Assembly: GCA_021801355.1 (NCBI GenBank)
Contig: JAJYYB010000018.1
Location: forward strand, 40,087-104,086
DNA from: Microcaldota archaeon
GTDB lineage: Archaea; Micrarchaeota; Micrarchaeia; Micrarchaeales; Micrarchaeaceae
Length of the DNA: 64,000 nt
Reading direction: 5' to 3'
Under the pieces are notes generated by a model. It ran no database searches, was not told the DNA's origin, and saw only the letters and a list, made by a program, of their open reading frames with translations. Shown piece after piece: positions 31,228 through 40,374 of the stretch (positions within the stretch are counted from its first letter, which is position 1; each line of letters starts with the position of its first letter). Position numbers and translations under genes: made by a program.

Positions 31228-34023
31228 ATGGCAAGCTCAAAACCAGACATCCGGGAAGGCAGTTTTTCAAGCTTCAAGCTATCTGACGGCAGGCAGGTGA
31301 ACTATTACTCTCTGCCGTATCTGGAGGCCAACGGCATAGGCAATGTGTCTAGGCTTCCTTTCTCGATCCGCGTTGTTTTAGAGTCGCTGCTAAGGAACCT
31401 GGATGGATATGAGGTCACGTACGATGACGTTGCGGAACTGGCCAACTGGGATGCCAAGGCGCCGAAAGACATTGACATACCGTTCAAGGTGTCACGCATA
31501 CTGATGCAGGACTTCACCGGCGTGCCTGCCGTGGTGGATATGGCCACCATGCGCGACTACGTAGTGAATATAGGCAGGGAGGCGAGCTTGATACATCCTA
31601 TAGTTCCCATAGACCTCATAATAGACCACTCGGTGCAGGTGGACGCTTTCAACGTCGCCAATGCGATAGAGATAAACCAGGAAAAGGAGATGGAGAGGAA
31701 TTCGGAGCGCTACCAGCTCCTCAAGTGGGGCAGCCAGGCTTACAACGGCTTCCGCGTCTTCCCGCCTTCCGCAGGCATATGCCACCAGGTCAACCTCGAG
31801 TACCTGGCGACATGCGTAGCGCTTAAGCAGGAGAAGGAAGGCCTTGTCGCGCTTCCTGACACTCTGGTAGGGACGGACTCGCATACTACAATGATAAACG
31901 GTCTTGGGGTTTTAGGATTCGGGGTAGGAGGGATAGAAGCTGAGGCTGCCCTTCTCGGACAGCCTGTATCGTTTGTCATGCCGAAGGTCCTGGGTGTGCA
32001 CCTCAAGGGCAGGCTCAACGATGGCATAACCGCCACGGATTTCGCTCTTACGCTTACGAAGATGCTCAGGGACAGGGGCGTTGTCAACATGTTCGTGGAG
32101 TTCTTCGGGGACGGGCTCAAAAGCCTATCGCTTCCGGACAGGGCTACGCTCTCAAACATGTGCCCCGAGTACGGCGCGACCATAGCTTTCTTCCCTGTGG
32201 ACGACGAGACGCTAAACTACATGAAGAGCACCGGAAGGAGCGAGGTGCAGATAGAGCTTGTCAAGAAGTACTACCAGGCGCAGCAGATGTTCGACATGGA
32301 CTACGGCAGGATAGATTACAGTGACGTGCTTGAGGTCGACCTCGACAGTATAGTGCCGAGCGTCTCTGGGCCGAGCCAGCCGAAGCAGCAGATACCGCTG
32401 CAGGACATAGAGAAGGAGTTCTATGATGTATTCCTTCTCGAGACCGGGAAGGAGGCACATGAGCACAAGATCGCAAGCTCGGACAGCACGCGCTGGGCCG
32501 ACGAAAGCCCGGTAGGCGGGAACGGCGCGAAGGTGGACCGGCCGCTGCGGAAGAGGAAGAGCATAAAGATAAAATACGATGATGGATACGAGACAACGCT
32601 ATCCGACGGCGACGTGGTCATATCGTCGATAACGAGCTGCACGAACACGAGCAATCCCTATGTCATGATAGCGGCGGGACTGCTTGCAAAGAAGGCGCTT
32701 GAGAAAGGGCTTAAGGTAGACACTAGGAAGGTCAAGACGAGCCTTGGGCCAGGATCCAGGGTGGTAACAAGATATCTAGAGAAGGCCGACCTGATAAAGC
32801 CTCTGGAGAAGCTCGGCTTCGAACTGGTTGGCTACGGATGCATAACATGCATAGGCAACAGCGGCAAGCTGATAGACAAGCAGAGTGAGGCGATAAACGC
32901 GAACAACCTTGCCGTTGCCGCGGTGCTTTCAGGGAACAGGAACTACGAGGCCAGGATACACAGGGACGTCAAGGCGAACTACCTTATGTCGCCTCCGCTC
33001 CTGGTGGCTTTCGCCATAGCAGGAACGGTGCTGAAGGACCTGACGAGCGAGCCTCTCGCGAAGAACGATAATGGCCAGGACATATACCTCAAGGACATAT
33101 GGCCGACGAAGGATGAGATCAACAGCGTGATAAAGAAAGTGCTCAGCGTGGATATGTTCAACAAGGAGTATGGAAGCAACATATTCAACGTAAACCCGTA
33201 CTGGAACGACCTGAAGAGCCCGTCAGGAGAGATGTACGTCTGGGAGGACAAGAGCACTTACATAAGGCGTCCACCATTCTTCGATGATTTCAAGCTCGGC
33301 ACTGAGAAGCCGATAACGCCTATAAAGGGCGCTGCAGTGCTGGCGGCTTTCGGCGATTCGATATCGACGGATCATATATCGCCGGCTGGAGCGATAGGCG
33401 CGGACAGCCCGGCAGGCAAATACCTGATAGAACATGGCATCAACTCATCTAACTTCAACACCTACGGATCGCGCAGGGGAAACCACGAAGTGATGATGAG
33501 AGGCACGTTTGCGAACAACCTCATAAAGAACCTGATGCTGCCTGGAGTTGTAGGCGGCCTGACGTTGCACGTTCCTACAAAGCAGCGGATGTCGATATAC
33601 GATGCCGCTATGCTTTACAGGTCCGCAGGGATACCGCTTGTTGTAATCGCAGGCGTAGAGTACGGCTCGGGCAGTTCAAGGGACTGGGCCGCTAAGGGTC
33701 CGATGCTCCTAGGGGTCAAGGCAGTTATAGCTAAGAGCTTCGAGAGGATACACAGGAGCAACCTGATAGGGATGGGAGTCATGCCGCTGCAGTTCGCAAA
33801 GGGGCATGATGCCGACAGCCTGCATATAGACTTCACGAAGCCGATAGACATAGAACTCCAAGACGGGCTCAATCCGAGGGACACGGTAACGATGCATTAT
33901 TTCAAGCGTGACGGCGCGGATGCCAAGGCTGAGCTCACATGCCGCATCGACTCTAGGGTGGAGTTAGAGTATTATAAAGCTGGTGGTATACTAAATTACG
34001 TGATAAAGAAGCTGGCGAAGTGA
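31228..34023 (+). CDS. acnA: Aconitate hydratase (AcnA type)
   Basis: A 931-residue TCA-cycle enzyme isomerising citrate and isocitrate through a 4Fe-4S cluster. Cluster Cys are in ISSITSCTNTSNPYV (about residue 470) and GYGCITCIGNSG (about 535). Also present: VGTDSHTTMINGLG, GPGSRVVTRYLEKA, and in the C-terminal swivel domain DSISTDHISPAGAI, YGSRRGNHEVMMRGTF and EYGSGSSRDWAAKGP. The length is as in AcnA/IRP-type proteins. A TATA-like tatttaaataa lies close upstream. It is followed by mqo on the same strand. Confidence 0.95.
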   Translation: MASSKPDIREGSFSSFKLSDGRQVNYYSLPYLEANGIGNVSRLPFSIRVVLESLLRNLDGYEVTYDDVAELANWDAKAPKDIDIPFKVSRILMQDFTGVPAVVDMATMRDYVVNIGREASLIHPIVPIDLIIDHSVQVDAFNVANAIEINQEKEMERNSERYQLLKWGSQAYNGFRVFPPSAGICHQVNLEYLATCVALKQEKEGLVALPDTLVGTDSHTTMINGLGVLGFGVGGIEAEAALLGQPVSFVMPKVLGVHLKGRLNDGITATDFALTLTKMLRDRGVVNMFVEFFGDGLKSLSLPDRATLSNMCPEYGATIAFFPVDDETLNYMKSTGRSEVQIELVKKYYQAQQMFDMDYGRIDYSDVLEVDLDSIVPSVSGPSQPKQQIPLQDIEKEFYDVFLLETGKEAHEHKIASSDSTRWADESPVGGNGAKVDRPLRKRKSIKIKYDDGYETTLSDGDVVISSITSCTNTSNPYVMIAAGLLAKKALEKGLKVDTRKVKTSLGPGSRVVTRYLEKADLIKPLEKLGFELVGYGCITCIGNSGKLIDKQSEAINANNLAVAAVLSGNRNYEARIHRDVKANYLMSPPLLVAFAIAGTVLKDLTSEPLAKNDNGQDIYLKDIWPTKDEINSVIKKVLSVDMFNKEYGSNIFNVNPYWNDLKSPSGEMYVWEDKSTYIRRPPFFDDFKLGTEKPITPIKGAAVLAAFGDSISTDHISPAGAIGADSPAGKYLIEHGINSSNFNTYGSRRGNHEVMMRGTFANNLIKNLMLPGVVGGLTLHVPTKQRMSIYDAAMLYRSAGIPLVVIAGVEYGSGSSRDWAAKGPMLLGVKAVIAKSFERIHRSNLIGMGVMPLQFAKGHDADSLHIDFTKPIDIELQDGLNPRDTVTMHYFKRDGADAKAELTCRIDSRVELEYYKAGGILNYVIKKLAK

Positions 34024-34075
34024 GCTTCCTTTACCGTTGACTGCCCTCTTCAAGCGCTGTGGGTGTTTCGTAGGT

Positions 34076-35422
34076 ATGGCCAAGGAGTATGATGTTATAA
34101 TAGTTGGCGGCGGCATAATAGGCTCCGCTCTGCTCTACACGATAAGCACTTATACTGATGTAAAAAGCGTGCTGCTCCTGGAGAAGTACAAGGATGTGGC
34201 GCTGCTAAATTCTAACAGCGCGAGCAACTCGCAGACCCTGCACTGGGGTGACGTAGAAACGAACTACTCCATAGAGAAGGCCAGGGACACCAAGGAGGCG
34301 TCCGAGCGCGTGCTCAAGTTTACCTCGAAGCTGCCCAAGAGCGAGAGGGACCTTGACATACAGGCGTGCCAGAAGATGGTTCTCGGAGTAGGAGACTTCG
34401 AGGTCGGTAGGGTAGAGAGCATATTCACGGACAAGTTCAGGGAGCTCTTCCCTGGAGCAAAGAAGATAGGCAAGGATGAGCTCGAAAGGATTGAGCCGAA
34501 CGTCATGAAGGGCAGGGACCCTAAGGAGAAAGTGCAGGCGATACTGTCCGATGCAGGATACATGGTTAACTTCAACGCGCTTGCACATTCCCTGGTAAAG
34601 CGTGCGGCCGAGAACAAGGATGTGAAGATTGACGTCATGTTCAACTCAAATGTAACGAAGATAGTGGAACGCGAGAGCGACAACAGCGTATTCGTCAATG
34701 GCGATGAGTACAAAGCAAGGTTTGTTGACGTCGCAGCCGGAACTTACAGCCTGTTTTTCGCGAGGGAGATGGGGTACGCCTCGAACCTTTCGGCATTGGA
34801 GGTGGGCGGCAACTTCTATTGGTCACCGAAGGTGCTGAACGGCAAGGTCTACCGCGTGCAGATAGGCGGCATACCTTTCGCCGCAGTGCACGGCGACCCT
34901 GACATAACAAATCCAAACATAACAAGGTTCGGGCCTACAGTTTCCATGGCGATGAGGCTAGAGAGGTACAACCCAGGCACAAGGATGGCCTTCATGAAGA
35001 CCATAGAGTTCGACTCTGCAACTCTAGCAAGCTTCAAGAAGATATTCCTCGGTGACAGCGATGTTAGGCGCATACTCAAGAACAATCTCGTATACATGAT
35101 GCCAGTAGTAGGCAAGGAGCAGTTCCTCAAGAACGAGGTGCAGAGCATAGTGCCATCCCTCAAAGGCAGCGAGCTGCATTTCGCGAAGGGCGTAGGCGGC
35201 ATAAGGCCGCAGGTAGTGGACGAGAAGAAGATGTCCCTGGTGTTGGGCGAATCGAAGATACCAGGGCGGCACAACCTGATATTCAACGTGACTCCTTCGC
35301 CAGGAGCCACATCATGCCTGTCGATAGCGCTCGAGGATGCGATAAAGGTGGCCAAGCTGCTCGACGTGGAATTCAAGAAGGATAAGTACGAGAAGGAGTT
35401 AGGCCCTATACGCAGCAAATAG
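34076..35422 (+). CDS. mqo: Malate:quinone oxidoreductase-like FAD enzyme
   Basis: A 448-residue flavoprotein, peripheral to the membrane, oxidising malate to oxaloacetate with quinone. The N-terminal FAD site is DVIIVGGGIIGSALLYTI. The family-typical NSQTLHWGDVETNYS follows near residue 57, and the C-terminal GVGGIRPQVVD and TPSPGATSCLSIALEDA near 370-425 are Mqo-like. An earlier TTG (34037) is in frame, but the ATG at 34076 after taggt gives the correct start. It lies after aconitase and ends exactly where the convergent citrate synthase gene ends. A related 2-hydroxyacid dehydrogenase is the main alternative. Confidence 0.88.
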   Translation: MAKEYDVIIVGGGIIGSALLYTISTYTDVKSVLLLEKYKDVALLNSNSASNSQTLHWGDVETNYSIEKARDTKEASERVLKFTSKLPKSERDLDIQACQKMVLGVGDFEVGRVESIFTDKFRELFPGAKKIGKDELERIEPNVMKGRDPKEKVQAILSDAGYMVNFNALAHSLVKRAAENKDVKIDVMFNSNVTKIVERESDNSVFVNGDEYKARFVDVAAGTYSLFFAREMGYASNLSALEVGGNFYWSPKVLNGKVYRVQIGGIPFAAVHGDPDITNPNITRFGPTVSMAMRLERYNPGTRMAFMKTIEFDSATLASFKKIFLGDSDVRRILKNNLVYMMPVVGKEQFLKNEVQSIVPSLKGSELHFAKGVGGIRPQVVDEKKMSLVLGESKIPGRHNLIFNVTPSPGATSCLSIALEDAIKVAKLLDVEFKKDKYEKELGPIRSK

Positions 35423-36580
35423 CTATTTCCTTTCCTTTATCGGGACGTAATCGAGCCCTGAAGGGCCTACGTAGTACTCAAGAGGCCTGAAGATCCTGTT
35501 GTTCTTCCAGTACTCCATCATGTGCGAGCACCATCCGACGATCCTGCTGGCTGCGAATATCGGGGTGAACATCTCCATCTGGATCCCTATAGAGACGTAT
35601 ATCGGGCCTGCGAAGAAGTCGATGTTCGGCCATATGCCATGGCTCTTCCCAAGCTTTTCTATCATCATCGTCTCCGCCCTGAGAGCTATTTTAGTGAGCG
35701 TCTTCACGTCTTCCGACTGGTTTTCCTGCAGTGCAAGGAGATCCTCCTTTATTATTGTGGCCCTTGGGTCGTACGTCTTGTAAACCCTGTGGCCGAAACC
35801 CATTATCTTGCGCTTGCCTGCGAGCGCGTCGTTTATGTATTTCTCGGTGTTGTCAGGGTTGCCTATCGCCCTCATCATCTTGAGCGCGGCTTCATCTGCA
35901 CCGCCGTGCAGCGGGCCCTTGAGAGCAGCTATTCCTGAAGTCACAGCGGAATAAAGGTCGGCCAGTGTTGAACCGGCAACGAGCGTGGAGAATGTAGAGG
36001 CATTGGAGCTGTGCTCGGCGTGCAGCACGAACATCAAGTCAAGCAACTCGGCGTCTTTCTTATCAGGCGCCTTGCCGTTGAGCATGTAGAGGAAGTTTTC
36101 GGTATGTGTCATGGATGGATTCGGCTCTATGTACTTGCCGCCGTTCATGTACCTGCCTATCGTGGCGACTATGCTACCGAGCTTTGATATAAGGTTTATG
36201 CTCCTGTCCAGATTTGCGGCCTCGCTGCTGTCGTTCATGTCCGTGTCATATGCTGAAAGCGATGACACAGCGCTCCTGAGCGTGTCCATCGGATCCTGCT
36301 TGTTGGCGAACTCGTTTATCACGTCTATTATCATCGGAGGCAGCGGGCGCGCGTCAACGAGTTTCTTGTTGAACTCTGCCAGCTCTATCGCTGTAGGAAG
36401 CTTGCCGTAAAGTATAAGGTAGCATACCTCCTCGTAGGTGGAATTCTTGGCCAGCTGGTCTATCGAGTAGCCCCTGTAGTACAGCCTGCCTGCTATCCCG
36501 TCAACCTTGCATATGCTGGACTCTGCAATGTATATGCCATCAAGGCCCTGGCTTATCTGAGGCAGGCCAGTTTCAGTCAT
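35423..36580 (-). CDS. gltA: Citrate synthase
   Basis: 385 residues, the short archaeal/Gram-positive form. Catalytic parts: FVLHAEHSSNAST (His), LKGPLHGGADEAAL (His) and the GFGHRVYKTYDPRA motif. A C-terminal Asp is in PNIDFFAGPIY and the Arg in FAASRIVGWCSHMMEYW. A GTG at 36589 is in frame, but the ATG at 36580 starts TETGLPQISQGLDG. Its stop abuts the mqo stop, convergent. With acnA and mqo it runs malate to isocitrate in one cluster. Confidence 0.95.
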   Translation of the reverse strand: MTETGLPQISQGLDGIYIAESSICKVDGIAGRLYYRGYSIDQLAKNSTYEEVCYLILYGKLPTAIELAEFNKKLVDARPLPPMIIDVINEFANKQDPMDTLRSAVSSLSAYDTDMNDSSEAANLDRSINLISKLGSIVATIGRYMNGGKYIEPNPSMTHTENFLYMLNGKAPDKKDAELLDLMFVLHAEHSSNASTFSTLVAGSTLADLYSAVTSGIAALKGPLHGGADEAALKMMRAIGNPDNTEKYINDALAGKRKIMGFGHRVYKTYDPRATIIKEDLLALQENQSEDVKTLTKIALRAETMMIEKLGKSHGIWPNIDFFAGPIYVSIGIQMEMFTPIFAASRIVGWCSHMMEYWKNNRIFRPLEYYVGPSGLDYVPIKERK

Positions 36581-36589
36581 GCAAAACAC

Positions 36590-37092
36590 GAATCATACCA
36601 TATGAACGCGTTTAAGCCTAAAAGCCTTTCTGATTATAGCTAAGCGCAAAAGTACTGCCTCCATCTACGTGCTTAGTCGCGTGATATTTAGGAAACGCAC
36701 AGTGACTAAATAGCCAGTTTCTTCAGCGATGGAATGTCCTGCTTTCTGACGTATTTATTGGCTGTTGTCTAATCTCTTGATTCAACACTTACGTTGCTGT
36801 ATCTTTGGCTCTAGAAATTTCCACACGGATACTCCAACTTATAGTTTAAGGTCTTACTGAACACTTAAGCAAGCAAGATGCCCACAGCTGTACTGATGAC
36901 CAGCGCCGGACCGTTTGGTTTTTATTTGCTGCATCAGCTAGGCAATTCATTTACTCAAGTTTCGGCAGAGGCGTGGTGCAAAACTTTATGCGCTGCAGTT
37001 AAATGATATTTCGATAGGAACTGGTAGGTACATTGCTGTGAGCGATTCGTCCGCGATTTAAACGTGTGTTATACTTGCCACTCCAACTAATA
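36590..37092. other. Intergenic region, no clear gene
   Basis: About 500 bp between the gltA start and an AT-rich membrane-protein gene. The only coding-like stretch is a 42-codon plus-strand ORF at 36878-37006 (MPTAVLMTSAGPFGFYLLHQ start) without recognisable features. Otherwise I see A/T-rich promoter DNA for gltA near 36600-36625 and no repeats or hairpins worth noting. Confidence 0.4.
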
Positions 37093-37995
37093 TTAGGATG
37101 TAGAATCTATTACATTAATCTGATCCTCTATTAAATTTGTCATTACCGTTTGGTTAGAGTGTCCATTTACAAAGATTACAATTACATAATTATTTGTTTG
37201 ACCTATAGCGTAGTAACCAGATATTATAAATTTAGCAGTTTTATAAGTAACATTCATACTTCTGTTACCTGTATTTTGAGTTTCGTTATAATAGTAGGTA
37301 GTTGCTTCAGCCGAATTGCTAAATTTAATTACCGTTATTGAACTATATAACTTATTGTCTACGCTGCTATAGTTCTTTTCTACTTCACCTATGAATTCTT
37401 TGAGGTTCTGGATATTCGGTATGTATATAGAATTGGATGCGATTAAATTCTCACCCACTATTCTACTAACTTGCTGTGCACTAATAAAACTAACGTTAAT
37501 TATATTAGTTGAAGTAGCGTTACTAGGTATCCAATTACCAATAAAAATTATCGATATTAAACTGAATATTAAACCAACAGCCAAAATTAAAATAATCGAT
37601 ATTAAAAATCGCTTCATAGGATGGGCTTTGTTGTAACTTAAAGCATCTATAGTTTCTTGAGTTTGTTTTTCTATGTCTTCTTTACTTAGTATTGGTATTC
37701 TAGATTTATAGTATAGACCTACGATTATTGTTAAAATTATGTATAATAAAATACCCAGTACACTGAAATAAAAGATGAGTGCGTAGAATGGAATGGCAAA
37801 TATTACCGAGCATAGCATCGTTTCAGCAAATTCTCTATCCGAGAAATTAGATAGTCTGCGCCTTTTAATTCCTTCAAGTAAAAAGGATGCAATAAAAACA
37901 GGAATAAACAAAGTTACTGCTATAAAGATTAATACAATAAATGAGCGTAGTTGTGAAGAACCCCTTTTAGTATTTGGTTTATCTTTATCAATCAT
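37093..37995 (-). CDS. AT-rich membrane protein with ectodomain
   Basis: A 300-residue protein. It has about four membrane helices (residues ~18-40, 60-95 and 130-153) and a basic cytosolic loop (KSRIPILSKEDIEKQTQETI) between the second and third. A C-terminal ectodomain of about 145 residues has several N-X-S/T sequons. Codon use and base content are much more AT-rich than the neighbours, suggesting recent acquisition. No family recognised. The next gene on the strand is a broken surface protein of similar composition. Confidence 0.7.
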   Translation of the reverse strand: MIDKDKPNTKRGSSQLRSFIVLIFIAVTLFIPVFIASFLLEGIKRRRLSNFSDREFAETMLCSVIFAIPFYALIFYFSVLGILLYIILTIIVGLYYKSRIPILSKEDIEKQTQETIDALSYNKAHPMKRFLISIILILAVGLIFSLISIIFIGNWIPSNATSTNIINVSFISAQQVSRIVGENLIASNSIYIPNIQNLKEFIGEVEKNYSSVDNKLYSSITVIKFSNSAEATTYYYNETQNTGNRSMNVTYKTAKFIISGYYAIGQTNNYVIVIFVNGHSNQTVMTNLIEDQINVIDSTS

Positions 37996-38025
37996 ATAAT
38001 CACACTTTTTGCTTGATTATTTATA

Positions 38026-39170
38026 TCATATAACCGAGCTTATATAATTCCAAGTATCAGAAGCTGCAGTTCCTATTAAACTGCCTACATCTGATGCAAC
38101 AGTTCCAACAACACATAGTGATGTTTCACCGATATTTCCAACATAATAATAGGAAGATGCAATGGAGCATGATTGACTCACAAGATTTGGTGATGTGGCC
38201 AAAGAGTATACTGCTGCACCTGCGCCTCCAACTATTACTGCAGTAGCTAATATAGTCCCACCGCAAATCAACACATCGCCTGGTCCTGTAATTGCTCCAA
38301 CTCCGCATATAGTTGCAAGCGTAGCACCACTAATTAAGCCTGCTCCAGATGCAGCTACTACTCCGGTAGTTACAAATATGCTGCCAGCAACACCGCCTAC
38401 TGCACCAGTTAATAAAGGGCCTACGACATCACCTACTCCGGTAATTGGGATGTATGACTCCGCAGCGTTTGAAAGATCGGCATTGATGTGGTATGGTTAA
38501 ACGAATAGCCAGGGGATAAAACCACATACCAAGTCACCTTTGCCCATGTCGGTAAACCTTCTTCGACAAAAGTTATGTTAGCTTCACCTGAAGGTTGCGC
38601 AAAAGGCGTTACTGCCTTTGCAGTAGATTTTGTTGCATTCGAAACTGCTGTGCTTGAATTTATGACACTGTTGCTCGCAGTATCCTGGCTGCCCTCCCAG
38701 AACGTTTGATTGGTCAGCGTGTATTCAGGGTAGACAGTAGTGGGTCCGCCCACAGTGAAGGTGCCGTTGCCGCCCACGAATGGACCACCGCCGTTTAGCT
38801 CGTACTGGTAAGAGCCTGCAGGAAGCATGAACGTCGCCGACTTGTCGTACGGGAACGTCGCCACTGTAGTATTGGATGCGCACACTTTAGGCGAAAGCCT
38901 CTGCGCACTGACCTCCCACTATACTGGGCTCTGTTGTGTATTTGTGCAAAGACCTGTCGGGATGAATGTGACAAGATAGAGTGCGCCCAATGAACTGTTT
39001 ACTTTGCATTGCATGCTCACGGCATTATAGCCACCCACTGCATAATTCATCATGGTCGACAGAGTTAATACATAAAGAAGCAGAATGATTGAGCCGCTAA
39101 CATGAAAATGATGTGACTTGAATGGGTTGCGCATTTTATCGATGCCTATAGAAAAAGCCGATTGAATCAT
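38026..39170 (-). pseudogene. Disrupted surface protein gene (stop plus frameshift)
   Basis: Three minus-strand pieces read as one protein of about 380 residues. The first (39170-38919) has an N-terminal membrane segment (SGSIILLLYVLTLSTMMNYA). The frame continues past a TAG at 38919-38921 into WEVSAQRLSPKVCASNTTVA, then FPYDKSATFMLPAGSYQYEL and ITFVEEGLPTWAKVTWYVV, a repeat style seen in thermopsin-like archaeal surface proteins. Near 38450-38500 a one-base shift leads to ESYIPITGVGDVVGPLLTGA and a Gly/Ala/Val-rich hydrophobic C-terminus ending ASDTWNYISSVI. Probably inactive; sequencing error cannot be excluded. Confidence 0.6.
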
Positions 39171-39513
39171 TAAACAAAAACTTATGAAATGCGCTCGTAT
39201 TTAATGGCTCTCTACGTGATGTTTTAGGAACTTAAATTTCAAATCAGAAGCACAAACTGGATTCCTGATGTTTAGCATTTGTTGTATTGCCACTTAAATT
39301 TTCTTGGTAGTTATATATAGTATAGAATGGATTCGAAATGCCTGCTGATAGCAATACACTGAAGTGATTAGAACAGTATAAAAATGCTTCAGATGTATCT
39401 ATACTGAATATTTTGCCCACTTGGTAAAATGTAAATTTTGTTGCGCGATTAGTCCAATATGAGTAACAAATTGTGCGCCATTCGCCGCGGAGGGACAGAC
39501 AACCAGTGATCAC
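39171..39513. other. Intergenic region, nothing recognised
   Basis: About 340 bp between the broken surface gene and the proline dehydrogenase-like gene. A minus-strand ORF spans part of it, but its composition and lack of any motif argue against coding. It contains A/T-rich stretches (ttatatatagtatag near 39310). Confidence 0.35.
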
Positions 39514-40374
39514 TTGGCAGACCAATCAAATATAATAAGGAGGCTTGTATTCAGGCTCGTAAGGAAACACATAGCCGGGACTACTACTGGTTCTGTTCTC
39601 AAGGGTGTGAAACAGCTTAATGAGAAGAAGCTGCATGCCACTGTCACGTTCCTGAGCGAGCATGCCACCAACGCCAACAAGATAAGGTACAACACGAACA
39701 CTTACGTTGAATTCATAAGGCAGATATCAAGGCTTAGGCTGAACGCGGACGTATCGCTCAGGCTTTCGCAGATAGGCTACGATACGGACCCGGAGAGCTG
39801 CGTCAGGAGCCTGGACCAGATAGCCGAAGTGGCAAGAAAGAGCGGCGTCATGATATGGATCGAGGACGAGGACGGCCTGAAGGCGAGCGAGATAGCCGGA
39901 GCGATATCGAAGATGAGCAACGCATCCGGAACTTTGGGCTTGGAGGTCCCTGTTGTAGGCAAGAGTCTGGAGAAGGCCTCCCTCAACGGCTTCAAGAACA
40001 TTAGACTTACATCGTATACTAAGCTGGGCAAGGAAAGCGCCAGCGACAGGATACTTGACGGATACATGTCCAGCATAAAGGCGCTAGGCAGGGGCAGGAG
40101 GATAACCGTGCTCGAGCAGGACACCAAGATGATACAGAAGATAGTGGAGAAGGAGAAGCGCTCGAAGAAGGATTTCGTGTTCGAGGTGCCGCTGGGCTAC
40201 AGCAAGAAGCGCATAAATAAGCTGTCGAAGATGAAGTTCAACCTCAGCGTTTACGTGCCGTATGGCAGCGACTGGGTTCCCTACGCCATAGACAAGCTCA
40301 CGGAGGGACATATAAGGGACATAGCCAAGGCCGTGCTGGACGGTGAGCACGAGGGTGATTCGGATCACCCATAA
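39514..40374 (+). CDS. Proline dehydrogenase-like protein
   Basis: A 286-residue TIM-barrel protein of the PRODH/PutA family, which oxidises proline with FAD. It starts with the family-typical RKHIAGTTTGSVLKGVKQLN and LHATVTFLSEHATNANK, then NADVSLRLSQIGYD and MIWIEDEDG. It ends with FEVPLGYSKKRIN and VYVPYGSDWVPYAIDKLTEG, the expected C-terminal substrate and FAD region. No P5C dehydrogenase domain or gene is seen nearby. The start codon is the first of the frame; later starts would cut the first helix. It overlaps the next gene by 32 bp. Confidence 0.85.
   Translation: MADQSNIIRRLVFRLVRKHIAGTTTGSVLKGVKQLNEKKLHATVTFLSEHATNANKIRYNTNTYVEFIRQISRLRLNADVSLRLSQIGYDTDPESCVRSLDQIAEVARKSGVMIWIEDEDGLKASEIAGAISKMSNASGTLGLEVPVVGKSLEKASLNGFKNIRLTSYTKLGKESASDRILDGYMSSIKALGRGRRITVLEQDTKMIQKIVEKEKRSKKDFVFEVPLGYSKKRINKLSKMKFNLSVYVPYGSDWVPYAIDKLTEGHIRDIAKAVLDGEHEGDSDHP

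Noticed and set aside
36878..37006. 42-codon plus-strand ORF in the gltA upstream gap
   Set aside because: Peptide looks faintly protein-like but there is no promoter, ribosome site or homology I can name; left as a note in the gap entry.
38195..38500. Plus-strand frame rich in Pro/Ala/Thr
   Set aside because: It is antisense to the Gly/Ala-rich tail of the broken surface gene, which explains its repetitive look.
38919..38921. In-frame TAG as pyrrolysine codon
   Set aside because: No pyl genes are visible, other TAG stops in the window end ordinary genes, and a second lesion (frameshift) lies in the same gene.
39244..39525. 93-codon minus-strand frame before the proline dehydrogenase-like gene
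   Set aside because: No motif, no start context, AT-rich intergenic composition, and overlap with the start of the next gene.
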